The translations under genes and the position numbers were made by a program. This document shows, piece by piece, positions 35,502 through 43,605 of a stretch of DNA of 64,000 nucleotides. Under the pieces are notes generated by a model. The model did not search any database, was not told the DNA's origin, and saw only the letters and a list, made by a program, of their open reading frames with translations. Each line of letters begins with the position of its first letter. The stretch's first letter is position 1. The stretch is taken from assembly GCF_033060595.1 (NCBI RefSeq), contig NZ_CP133038.1, positions 372,001 to 436,000 of the forward strand, written 5' to 3'. Source of the stretch: Pyramidobacter sp. YE332 (GTDB taxonomy: Bacteria; Synergistota; Synergistia; Synergistales; Dethiosulfovibrionaceae).

Positions 35502-36884
35502 ATGTCGAAAAGGAATTATCCCTACATTCCCAACTCCGATCCGGCCGTTCAGGCGGAGATGCTCAAGTTCATCGGGGCGGAATCCATCGACGAGCTGATC
35601 GGGCAGAACATTCCTCGGGAGCTGCTCATGAAGGAGCCGCTCAAACTTCCGCAGCCTTACGCGGCGGAGTGCGATCTTGTCCGCCATGTCTCGGGAATTC
35701 TGAACAAGGACAAGACGGCCAGCGAAATGACCTGCTTCCTCGGCGCGGGCTGTTATAACCGCTATGTTCCAGCGCTGGTGGACGAGGTGATCAACCGCTC
35801 CGAGTTCCTTTCGGCCTACGCCGGCGAGCCGTACGAGGATCACGGTCGCTTCCAGGCCTGTTTCGAGTACGAGAGCATGATGGCCGAGCTGCTGGACTGC
35901 GACGTGGTCAACGTGCCCAACTATGACGGTTCGCAGGCCGCGGGCACGGCGCTGCGCATGGCGACGCGCGTGACGAAGCGCGACGAAGTGCTGATCCCGG
36001 CAACGCTGAATCCCGACGTGGCGCGCGCCGTGAAGACGTATCTGCATCCCGACGTGAAGGTGACGACCGTCGCTTACGATCGCGGGACCGGCCGTCTCGA
36101 CCTGAGCGACCTCGAGGCGAAGCTGAGCGGTGCGACCGCGGCGGTAATGGTGATGAATCCCAACTTCTTCGGCGTCGTCGAGGAAGAGGCGTCTCGGATC
36201 GCCGATCTGGCGCACGCGGCCGGGGCGTTGTCCGTCGTTTACGCCGAACCTTCGACGCTGGGCGTGATGAAGCCGCCCTTCCAATACGGCGCCGACCTTG
36301 CCTGCGGCGACATCCAGGCGCTGGGCATCCACATGAACTACGGCGGCGGCGTGGGCGGCTACATGGCCGCCAAGGACCGGCCCGAGATCGTGCGCGAGTA
36401 TCCTTCGCGCCTGTTCGGCCTGGCTCCGACGACTCACGGCGAATGGGGCTTCGGCGACGTGATGTGGGAGCGCACCTCGTTCGCCGTCCGCGACCGCGCC
36501 AAGGAATTCGTCGGCACGCACGCGGCGCTGTGGAGCATCGGCGCGGCGGTGTACCTCGCCAGCCTCGGGCCGAAGGGCATGCAGGAACTGGGCAAGACCA
36601 TTTTGCAGCGCGCCCTGCTGTTGCGCAAGCGCCTGAGCGCCGTGAAGGGGCTGACGGTCTGCCCGCTGAGCGGCGCGACGTTCCAGGAGTTCGTCGTGCG
36701 CTTCGAGAACAAAACCGTCGCCGAAGTCAACGCGGCGCTTTTGAAAAAGAATATTCTCGGCGGCTTCGATTTGAGCAGGGACTTCCCCGAACTGGGGCAA
36801 TGCGCGCTGCTGTGCGTTACCGAGCGCACGGGCGAAGACGATGTGGACGCGCTGGCCGCCGCTCTTGCGGAAATCCTCGCCTGA
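35502..36884 (+). CDS. gcvPA: Glycine dehydrogenase (decarboxylating) subunit 1-like protein
   Basis: 460-residue fold-type I PLP-family protein homologous to the N-terminal half of glycine cleavage P-protein: IPNSDPAVQAEMLKFIG start, FLGAGCYNRYVPALVDE, ASMMAELL-type segment, NVPNYDGSQAAGTALRMA, GGGVGGYMAAK. It is divergent where canonical GcvPA reads REKATSNICTN: here the stretch is RDRAKEFVGTHAALWSIG. SD AAGGAGG. Paired with the gcvPB-like gene 22 bases later. No gcvH or gcvT is in the window, so it may act on a substrate other than glycine. Confidence 0.88.
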   Translation: MSKRNYPYIPNSDPAVQAEMLKFIGAESIDELIGQNIPRELLMKEPLKLPQPYAAECDLVRHVSGILNKDKTASEMTCFLGAGCYNRYVPALVDEVINRSEFLSAYAGEPYEDHGRFQACFEYESMMAELLDCDVVNVPNYDGSQAAGTALRMATRVTKRDEVLIPATLNPDVARAVKTYLHPDVKVTTVAYDRGTGRLDLSDLEAKLSGATAAVMVMNPNFFGVVEEEASRIADLAHAAGALSVVYAEPSTLGVMKPPFQYGADLACGDIQALGIHMNYGGGVGGYMAAKDRPEIVREYPSRLFGLAPTTHGEWGFGDVMWERTSFAVRDRAKEFVGTHAALWSIGAAVYLASLGPKGMQELGKTILQRALLLRKRLSAVKGLTVCPLSGATFQEFVVRFENKTVAEVNAALLKKNILGGFDLSRDFPELGQCALLCVTERTGEDDVDALAAALAEILA

Positions 36885-36906
36885 GGGACGGAAAGGAAGG
36901 ATCGTC

Positions 36907-38496
36907 ATGGATAAAATCGCAGACAAAAGAGACACCCGACTGGATCGTTTCCATCAGGCGAGCTGGAACGAGCCGATCATTTACGAGTTGAGCGTGAAGG
37001 GCGAGCGCGGCGTGCTGGTTCCGGAAGTTTCGCCAGCCGCCGCGGCCGAAGCGGGCGACGGCGTTTCCAGTCTGCCCGAGTGCATGAGGCGCGAAACCGC
37101 GCCCGACCTGCCGGAGATCGGCCAGCCGCAGCTGGCCCGTCACTACAACCATCTGGCGCAGGAGAACCTCGGCGTGGACAGCAACATCGACATCGGCCAG
37201 GGCACCTGCACGATGAAGTACAGCCCCAAGGTGAACGACCGCCTCGCCGGCTGTCCCAAGGTGGCCGACATGCATCCGCTGCAGCCGGACGGCACGGCGC
37301 AGGGCATTCTCGAAATCGTCTGGCGTCTGGGCGAGCTGTTCAAGGAAATTTCCGGACTCGACTGCTTCAGCATCCAGCCCGGCGGCGGCGCGCACGGCAT
37401 CCTCGCCATGGCGTCGGTGGTGCGCGCCTACTGGGAAGCCAAGGGCGAAAACGACCGCGACACCGTCGTCACCACGTTCTTCTCGCACCCCGCCGACGCG
37501 GCCTGCCCGATCGTCAAGGGCTACAAAGCCGTCGTGCTGCCTCCCGACGCCGAGGGGCTGCCCGACATCGAAGCTTTCAAGGCGACGCTGAAAAACAACA
37601 AGGTCGCCGCCATCTTCATGACCAATCCCGAAGACACCGGCATCTTCAACCGCCGCATCCGCGAGTTCACGCGGCTGGCTCACGAAGCCGGCGCGATCTG
37701 CTGCTACGATCAGGCCAACGCCAACGGCCTGCTGGGCATCACCCGCACCGTCGAGGCCGACTTCGACATGTCGTTCTTCAACCTGCACAAGACCTTCTCG
37801 TCGCCGCACGGCTGCGGCGGCCCCGCCGTCGGCATGGTGACCTGCCGCAAAGAACTGCGCTCCTATTTGCCCGCGCCGCTGGTCGAACACAGCGGGGAGA
37901 AAGGCTATTACCTCGATTTCGACCTGCCCCGCAGCTGCGGCAAGGTCAAGTCCTTCTGGGGCGTCGCGCCCGTGGCGGTGCGCGCCTACGCTTGGATCAT
38001 GAGCCTCGGCGCGGAAGGTCTGCGCGAGGTGAGCCGCGTGGCGATCCTCAACAACAACTACTGCATGAAAAAGATCCTCGCCATCAAAGGCGCGTCGATC
38101 AGTTTCCCCAATCACAAACCGCGTATCGAGCAGGTCCGTTACAGCTGGGAACAGCTCAAAAAGGACACCGGCTTCGGCACCGCCGACTTCTCGCGGCGCA
38201 TCCCCGATTACGGCACGCATTACTGGAGCAGCCACGAACCGTGGGTGATCCCCGAACCGTTCACGATCGAGCCCAGCGAGTCGTACAGCAAGCGCGACCT
38301 CGACGCCTACTGCGAGATCCTCGCCGCCATCGCGCGCGAGTGCTACGAACAGCCCGAGGTCATCCGCGAAGCGCCTCTGAACAGCACCGTGCACCATACC
38401 AGCCACGATTATTTCGACGACCCCGACAAGTGGGTGCTGTCGTGGCGCAATTACAAGCAGAAGTACACAGGCTATTTCCAGCCGAAAAAGAAGTAG
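36907..38496 (+). CDS. gcvPB: Glycine dehydrogenase (decarboxylating) subunit 2-like protein
   Basis: 529-residue C-terminal-half homologue of P-protein that carries the PLP site. The Schiff-base lysine is K295 in FNLHKTFSSPHGCGGP, with the preceding NPEDTGIFN and YDQANANGLLG segments. The start at 36907 follows GGAAAGGAAGG; an upstream in-frame ATG (36841) lies inside gcvPA and is rejected. Compared with standard GcvPB, the C-terminal third (RRIPDYGTHYWSSHEPWVIPEP) is distinct and the protein is longer than usual. The next gene begins at the adjacent base. Confidence 0.9.
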   Translation: MDKIADKRDTRLDRFHQASWNEPIIYELSVKGERGVLVPEVSPAAAAEAGDGVSSLPECMRRETAPDLPEIGQPQLARHYNHLAQENLGVDSNIDIGQGTCTMKYSPKVNDRLAGCPKVADMHPLQPDGTAQGILEIVWRLGELFKEISGLDCFSIQPGGGAHGILAMASVVRAYWEAKGENDRDTVVTTFFSHPADAACPIVKGYKAVVLPPDAEGLPDIEAFKATLKNNKVAAIFMTNPEDTGIFNRRIREFTRLAHEAGAICCYDQANANGLLGITRTVEADFDMSFFNLHKTFSSPHGCGGPAVGMVTCRKELRSYLPAPLVEHSGEKGYYLDFDLPRSCGKVKSFWGVAPVAVRAYAWIMSLGAEGLREVSRVAILNNNYCMKKILAIKGASISFPNHKPRIEQVRYSWEQLKKDTGFGTADFSRRIPDYGTHYWSSHEPWVIPEPFTIEPSESYSKRDLDAYCEILAAIARECYEQPEVIREAPLNSTVHHTSHDYFDDPDKWVLSWRNYKQKYTGYFQPKKK

Positions 38497-39608
38497 ATGA
38501 GAATCGGTTTTCTCGTCAATCCCGTGGCGGGAATGGGCGGTTCCGTGGCGCTGAAGGGCACCGACGGGGCGGAAACGCTCCGCCGCGCCCGCGCGCTCGG
38601 CGCCGTGCCCCGCGCCGCGGAGCGCATGGCGCAGGCTTTGGACGCCGCCCTGCTGCTGCCTGACGGCGTTGGTTTTCTCGCCTGCTGCGGCGAAATGGGA
38701 GAAGCGCTTTTGAAAGAACGGCGGCTTTCGTACGAGACCGTGTACCGTCCGGCAGGCGAAACCGGGGCCGCCGACACGCGCGCGGCCGTTAAGGCCATGG
38801 TCGCCGCCGGAGCGGAACTAATCTTCTTCGCTGGCGGCGACGGCACGGCCCGCGACGTCTGCGCGGCGACGGAAGGCGCGGACATCCCCGTGATCGGCGT
38901 ACCGGCGGGCGTGAAGATCCATTCGGCGGTCTACGGCGTCACGCCGGTGCGCGCCGGGCAGCTGTTGCGCAAATTTGCCTCCGGTGGCGTGAAGGAGCTG
39001 GGCGACGCCGAAGTGATGGACATCGACGAAGACGCTTTCCGCCGCGGCACGGTCAACGCTCGCCTTTACGGCTACCTGAAAGTGCCGCTGGACCGCGGCT
39101 GCCTGCAGGACCGCAAATCAGGCGGCGCGAACCCCGACGCCTACGACCGCTCGGCCATCGCCGCCTGGGCGGCGGAGCACATGGCCCCGGGCGTCTGTAT
39201 CTGATCGGTTCGGGCACCACCACTCAGGCCATTATGGACGAGCTGAAGCTCCCCGGCACGCTGCTGGGCGTCGACGCCGTCAAGGACCGCCGCCTCGTCG
39301 CCGCCGACCTGACGGAGCGCCAGCTCCTCGACCTGGTCGAGCCGGGCAACACCACGCTGATCGTCACCGTCATCGGCGGCCAAGGGCACATCTTCGGCCG
39401 CGGCAACCAGCAGATCAGCCCCGCCGTGTTGCGCCGCGTCGGCGTGGAGAACGTGACGGTCGTCGCCACGCCGGCCAAGCTGATCGGCCTGTTCCCCAAG
39501 CCCCTGCTCGTGGACACCGGCGACCCCGAACTCGACCGCCGGTTCGCCGGCTACGCCGCCGTGGTGACCGGCTACGACCGCCGCCAGATGTGCCGCGTGG
39601 AGTGCTGA
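38497..39608 (+). pseudogene. ATP-NAD kinase/AcoX-like protein, interrupted by a single frameshift
   Basis: The coding sequence reads as a ~370-residue AcoX/diacylglycerol-kinase-like NAD kinase-family protein: FLVNPVAGMGGSVALKGTDG at the start, FFAGGDGTARDV near residue 110, VPAGVKIHSAVYGV, then GSGTTTQAIMDEL after the break, VTVIGGQGHIFGRGNQQISP and a C-terminal GYDRRQM. The zero frame stops at 39204. The continuation runs in another frame from about 39170. One extra G in the CCCCGGG run (39165-39175 area) would restore the frame as APGRLYLIGSG. It starts immediately at the gcvPB stop, so it is part of that operon. Confidence 0.85.
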
Positions 39609-39689
39609 GATATTTCCGACGTTTTGCCGTAGAATAAAAAAGTTCGGGCGAAGCGCCCGAACGAGAACATTCTTTGAGGAGGTCTTTTT

Positions 39690-40445
39690 ATGGCACGTTA
39701 TGAAGAACTCAAAGGCAAGCGCGTGATGATCACCGGCGCGGCCAGCGGCATCGGACTGGCGACGGCCTGCCGTTTCGCCGCGGAAGGCGCGAAGGTTTTC
39801 ATCGTCGATTACAACAAAAAAGCTCTCGAGGCGACGCAGAAGGAACGTCCCGAGTTCGCCGGATTTTCCGCGGCCGACGTCTCCGACGAGGAGAACGTCA
39901 AAGCGGCTTTTGCGGAGATGGATCGCCTGCTGGGCGGCATCGACGTGCTGATCTCCAACGCCGGCATCTCCGTCCGCAGCGACGCGCTGGATATCCCCTA
40001 CGCGCAGTGGAAAAAGGTGATGGACATCAACCTGGGCGGCATGTTCCTCTGCGCCAAAGAAGCCGGCAGGCGCATGAAAGCCCAGGGCGGCGGCGTGATC
40101 CTCATGACCGCCTCCAGCAACGGCACCGAGGGCCACCGCTGGTACGCCGATTACAACGCTTCCAAGGCGGGCGTGATCCTGCTCACCAAGACGCTGGCGC
40201 TCGAGCTGGCCCCCGTCGTGCGCGTCAACTGCGTGTGTCCCGGCTACGTGCTCACGCCCATGCAGCGTGCCGAATACACCGACGAGATGCTGGCCAAGGT
40301 CAACGAAGGCATTCCCATGAAGCGCCACGCCGCGCCCGAGGAGATCGGCGCGCTCTACGCCTTCCTCGCCAGCGACGACGCTCGATACATTACCGGCGCC
40401 GACATCCGTATCGACGGCGGCGAGACGGCGGGGCTGTATTCGTAA
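39690..40445 (+). CDS. Short-chain dehydrogenase/reductase (SDR), second of the cluster
   Basis: 251-residue classical SDR: TGAASGIG near residue 15, SNAGIS near residue 90, catalytic YNASKAG near residue 152 and a C-terminal ITGADIRIDGGETAG. Distinct in sequence from the first SDR, so not a recent duplicate. SD GAGGAGGTC about 9 bases before the ATG. It sits 81 bases after the kinase-like gene with no terminator seen between, and ends at a strong terminator, so it is probably the last gene of the cluster. Confidence 0.9.
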   Translation: MARYEELKGKRVMITGAASGIGLATACRFAAEGAKVFIVDYNKKALEATQKERPEFAGFSAADVSDEENVKAAFAEMDRLLGGIDVLISNAGISVRSDALDIPYAQWKKVMDINLGGMFLCAKEAGRRMKAQGGGVILMTASSNGTEGHRWYADYNASKAGVILLTKTLALELAPVVRVNCVCPGYVLTPMQRAEYTDEMLAKVNEGIPMKRHAAPEEIGALYAFLASDDARYITGADIRIDGGETAGLYS

Positions 40446-40463
40446 GATAATATTCGCGTGATC

Positions 40464-40517
40464 AAGAACAATAAACGTCCTTCCCGTTTTTTCACGGGAA
40501 GGACGTTTATTGTTCTT
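40464..40517. terminator. 24-bp perfect bidirectional terminator
   Basis: Arms of 24 matched bases (40464-40487 and 40494-40517, core AAACGTCCTTCCCGT) around a 6-base loop. It ends inside the stop codon of the convergent SecB-like gene. Confidence 0.9.
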
Positions 40518-40941
40518 AGTCGTTTGCTGAGGGCTGCTCCATGGGCTTCATCTGCGAAGGATCCATGGGCGGCAGGATGACGGGCGTGGGCAGGTTGGCC
40601 AGCGACACGAGCTGGCTGATCATAGCGCGCACATAGGGCAGCAACATGGTCATGCCGTTGTCCTTGAGGATCGCCTCGCGGTCGGCGCCTTCGGCGTCGA
40701 TGAAGAACACGCCGGTGACGTCGGCGATGATCTCGAATGGATAGTTGTTGTTCTCGGCGTCGTCGAACACGGTGACGCGGATGTTGAGGAACGTCGGCTC
40801 CTTGGGCGTGGCGCTCATGCGCACGCGCTGATCCAGTTTGATGGAAAGGGGGAGGTTCTCGTCCTTCTTGGGCTGAAAGTGGTGATTCATGTCGAACTGC
40901 AGGCTCTCGGCGCGAAAATCGGCAAGGCGGATCTCGTTCAT
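40516..40941 (-). CDS. SecB-like protein-export chaperone
   Basis: 141-residue SecB-family protein. It has the beta-rich N-terminal part (NEIRLADFRAESLQFDM) and the highly typical C-terminal block LLPYVRAMISQLVSLANLPTPVILPPMD, matching SecB's LFPYAR...LPP signature. SecB tetramers hold unfolded preproteins for SecA. The start at 40941 has AAAGGAG 9 bases before; a GTG two codons earlier is too close to that site. Presence supports an organism with an outer membrane. Monocistronic. Confidence 0.8.
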   Translation of the reverse strand: MNEIRLADFRAESLQFDMNHHFQPKKDENLPLSIKLDQRVRMSATPKEPTFLNIRVTVFDDAENNNYPFEIIADVTGVFFIDAEGADREAILKDNGMTMLLPYVRAMISQLVSLANLPTPVILPPMDPSQMKPMEQPSAND

Positions 40942-41246
40942 AAACACAGGCTCCTTTAGGGGAAAAGTTTAGGATGGAAAATGGTGCGCGGCATGCTGCC
41001 GCCCATTATAACACGGATCGCTCAAAATCCAAGGGAGATCGTTCAAGGCGAAAGGGGAGCAATGCGGGGAGAAGGCTCGAAAGTCGGCCCGTGTCGGGCG
41101 AAAGGAGCGACGGACGGAATCTCCGAAAAGGAAGTGTCTTATTTGTTATGACCGGAAAAGCCAGCCAATCGACGCTGATGGATGTATAAAACGCACAAAT
41201 CAAGAATGTGATTTCGAGCGCTTTATCTAGAAATGTTATAGTCCTC
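40942..41246. other. Intergenic region between the SecB-like gene and grdA
   Basis: No credible gene on either strand. A frame on the minus strand that runs through grdA is only its shadow. The minus-strand promoter of the SecB-like gene and the upstream part of the grdA promoter must lie here. A TTATAA-rich stretch near 41235 is the only other visible element. Confidence 0.4.
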
Positions 41247-41274
41247 TTGCGGGAAAGAAAAATTTGGTTATAAT
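41247..41274 (+). promoter_or_regulatory. Promoter of grdA
   Basis: TTGCGG (41247-41252), 16-base spacer and a consensus TATAAT (41269-41274), 35 bases before the grdA start codon. Confidence 0.75.
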
Positions 41275-41308
41275 GAACCCAGAACATCAAAAGAAGGAGG
41301 TGCGACTT

Positions 41309-41785
41309 ATGGGCAAACTCGCAGGCAAGAAATTGATCCTTCTCGGCGAGCGCGACGGTGTACCTGCGCCTGCTATGAAGGCTTGCTTTGAGAACAGTGG
41401 AGCCGAAGTCGTCTTCGAAGCAACGGAGTGCTTCGTCTGAACGGCTGCCGGAGCCATGGACTTGCAGAACCAGCAGCGCGTCAAGGATTGCGCTGAGAAG
41501 TACGGTGCTGAGAACTGCGTGGTCATTTTCGGTTCGTCCGACGCCGAAGGCGCCGAGATTTACGCCGAAACCGTGACCAACGGAGATCCCACCTTTGCAG
41601 GTCCCCTGGCCGGCGTCCCGTTGGGACTCGCCGTTTATGACATCTTCGATGAAGAGATTCGTGCTGAAGCTGATCCCAAGGCGTGGGAGGAGCAGATTTC
41701 CATGATGGAGATGGTGCTCGATCCCGAGGCGCTCGCCGCTGCCGTCAAAGGCATCCGCGATCAGTATTCCAAGTACAAGCTGTAA
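41309..41785 (+). CDS. grdA: Glycine/sarcosine/betaine reductase selenoprotein A (GrdA), UGA = selenocysteine
   Basis: Small redox selenoprotein of the glycine reductase complex; it carries the carboxymethyl-selenoether intermediate to protein C. The frame from ATG 41309 (SD AAGGAGGTG) meets an in-frame TGA at 41438-41440, codon 44, in [16 protein letters not shown]. This is the canonical Cys-x-x-Sec site of GrdA, and the frame then continues to TAA at 41785, giving 158 residues, the usual family length. A gene caller ignoring recoding would report only a 109-residue fragment from 41456. The sequence just 3' of the TGA could form a short CTGC/GCAG hairpin, as a bacterial SECIS should. It stands alone here; grdB/C/D/E/X are not in the window. 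Confidence 0.97.
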
Positions 41786-41802
41786 TAAGAGCCTGTCAAA
41801 CA

Positions 41803-41850
41803 AGCCGGTCCATGGACGAACGTTCATGGACCGGTTTGCTGTTTCGACAA
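41803..41850 (+). terminator. Hairpin terminator after grdA
   Basis: Stem CCGGTCCATG / CATGGACCGG around GACGAACGTT, extended by imperfect AAAC/GTTT pairs. The T-tract is weak. Confidence 0.6.
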
Positions 41851-42049
41851 GACCGAGGGGCTCGGCTGTTTTGTACTGGATTTTCGCTAAAAGTGCCAAG
41901 GTTCCTCTGGTCTTTTTTTATAGCGCCCAAAGCGCGCTGAAAACTGATGGAATTGTGCGGTGACGTATTTTTGGCGGCATCGCGCGTTTTGCGTTTTTCC
42001 CCAGAGGGGCTGGGGACGGTTCGGCGTTTCGATCGGGAAACGGCATAAA

Positions 42050-42760
42050 CTACCGTGCCTTGCCGAGGTAGGCCGCCTTGATGGCGGGGTCGTTGAGCAG
42101 GTCGCTGCCCTTGCCCTGGACGCCGAGCGAGCCGGTCTCGAGGACGAAGGCGTAGTCGGCGATCTTCAGCGCGACGTTGGCGTTCTGTTCGACGAGCAGG
42201 ATGGTGATGCCTTCGCGGTGCAGCGTCTCGATGATCTTGAAGATGTCGCGGATGACGATCGGGGCGAGTCCCAGCGAGGGTTCGTCCATCATCAGCAGTT
42301 TGGGGCGCATCATCAGCGCGCGGCCGACGGCCAGCATTTGCTGTTCGCCGCCGGAGAGCGTTCCCGCCATCTGCCACGAACGTTCCTCGAGGCGGGGGAA
42401 GAGTTCGTACACGTGTTCGAGGTCGGCCGTCAGGTCGTCGCTGCGCAGGTAAGCGCCGATCCGCAGGTTTTCCTGCACGGTCAGATTGGGGAAGACGCGC
42501 CGCCCTTCGGGCACCATGCAGATGCCCTGCGACACGATCGCCTGCGGATCCTGCCCGCTGATGACGTTGCCGTCGTAGGTGATCGTACCTTCCTTGATCG
42601 GCACGATCCCGCTGATGGCGCGCAGCGTGGTGGATTTGCCGGCGCCGTTGGCGCCGATGAGGGTGACGATCTGGCCTTTTTCGACGGAGAAGGACACGCC
42701 TTTCAGCGCTTCGATGCCGCCGTAGCTGACCTTCAGATCCATGATCTTGAGCAGGCTCAT
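42050..42760 (-). CDS. livF: Branched-chain-type amino acid ABC transporter ATP-binding protein LivF (system 1)
   Basis: 236-residue ABC ATPase: Walker A GANGAGKST near residue 38, signature LSGGEQQMLAVGRAL, Walker B LLMMDEPSLGL, and the LivF-typical LVEQNANVALKIADYAFVLE. ATG overlaps the livG stop by 4 bases. Last gene of the livJHMGF operon. About 200 bases of featureless sequence separate it from grdA. Confidence 0.95.
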   Translation of the reverse strand: MSLLKIMDLKVSYGGIEALKGVSFSVEKGQIVTLIGANGAGKSTTLRAISGIVPIKEGTITYDGNVISGQDPQAIVSQGICMVPEGRRVFPNLTVQENLRIGAYLRSDDLTADLEHVYELFPRLEERSWQMAGTLSGGEQQMLAVGRALMMRPKLLMMDEPSLGLAPIVIRDIFKIIETLHREGITILLVEQNANVALKIADYAFVLETGSLGVQGKGSDLLNDPAIKAAYLGKAR

Positions 42761-43605
42761 TCTTCGTCACCTCCCAGATAGGCTTTGATGACAACGGGGT
42801 CGTTCTGAACTTGCGCGGGCGTGCCTTCGGCGATCTGGCGCCCGAATTCGATCACGTAGATGCGGTCGGAGATGTTCATGACGAGGTCCATGTGGTGTTC
42901 GATGATGAAAACGGTCAGGTCGAAATCTTTCTTGATCTGTTTGATGAACTGCCCCAGCGCCAGCGTTTCCTGAGGATTCATGCCGGCCGCCGGTTCGTCG
43001 AGCAGCAGCAGCGTAGGGTCGGTCGCCAGCGCGCGGACGATCTCGAGCACGCGCTGTTTGCCGTAGGGCAGGCTGACGGCCATTTCGTCGCGCTCGTCGG
43101 CCAGGCCGACGATATCGAGCAGTTCCAGCGAGCGCTCGCGCATCATCGCTTCTTCCCGGCCGTTGAGGTGCAGCGTCGCGGTGATGAAATTGCTGGTGCG
43201 GCGCAGGTGGCGCGCCGTGAGCACGTTCTCGAACACGGTCATGCCCGAAAACAGGCGGATGTTCTGGAACGTGCGGGCGATGCCGAGCTTGGTGATCTGA
43301 TCGGGCGTGGGGCGCAGCACGCCCGTTTTGTAGCGGTCGGCGTTGGTCCCCGCGTAAAGGGTTTTCATCTTGTCGGAAGGGTGGTTGCGCACGATCGGGG
43401 TGCCGTGGAAGGAGATCTCGCCGTTCGTGGGCGCGTAAATGCCCGTGACGGCGTTGAAGGCCGTGGTCTTGCCGGCACCGTTGGGGCCGATCAGGGCGAC
43501 GATCTCTCTTTCGTTGACGTCCATCGTCAGGTCGTTGACGGCGACGACGCCGCCGAACTGCATGGTGAGGTGGTCGAGGTGCAGCACGTTCTTCGGATCA
43601 GTCAT
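42757..43605 (-). CDS. livG: Branched-chain-type amino acid ABC transporter ATP-binding protein LivG (system 1)
   Basis: 282-residue ABC ATPase with Walker A GPNGAGKTT near residue 40, GIARTFQNIRLF, a short signature SLPYGKQRVLEIVRAL (the LivG form of the ABC signature), LLLDEPAAGMN and VFIIEHHMDLVMNISDRIYV. Overlaps livM by 8 bases upstream and livF by 4 bases downstream. Confidence 0.95.
   Translation of the reverse strand: MTDPKNVLHLDHLTMQFGGVVAVNDLTMDVNEREIVALIGPNGAGKTTAFNAVTGIYAPTNGEISFHGTPIVRNHPSDKMKTLYAGTNADRYKTGVLRPTPDQITKLGIARTFQNIRLFSGMTVFENVLTARHLRRTSNFITATLHLNGREEAMMRERSLELLDIVGLADERDEMAVSLPYGKQRVLEIVRALATDPTLLLLDEPAAGMNPQETLALGQFIKQIKKDFDLTVFIIEHHMDLVMNISDRIYVIEFGRQIAEGTPAQVQNDPVVIKAYLGGDEE

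Noticed and set aside
41456-41785. A 109-residue protein starting at ATG 41456
   Set aside because: This is only the C-terminal part of GrdA after the selenocysteine codon; it lacks a ribosome site, while ATG 41309 has an excellent one.
41006-41899. 297-codon minus-strand frame antisense to grdA
   Set aside because: It spans the grdA promoter, gene and terminator, has no ribosome site and shows no recognisable domain; it mirrors the codon bias of grdA.
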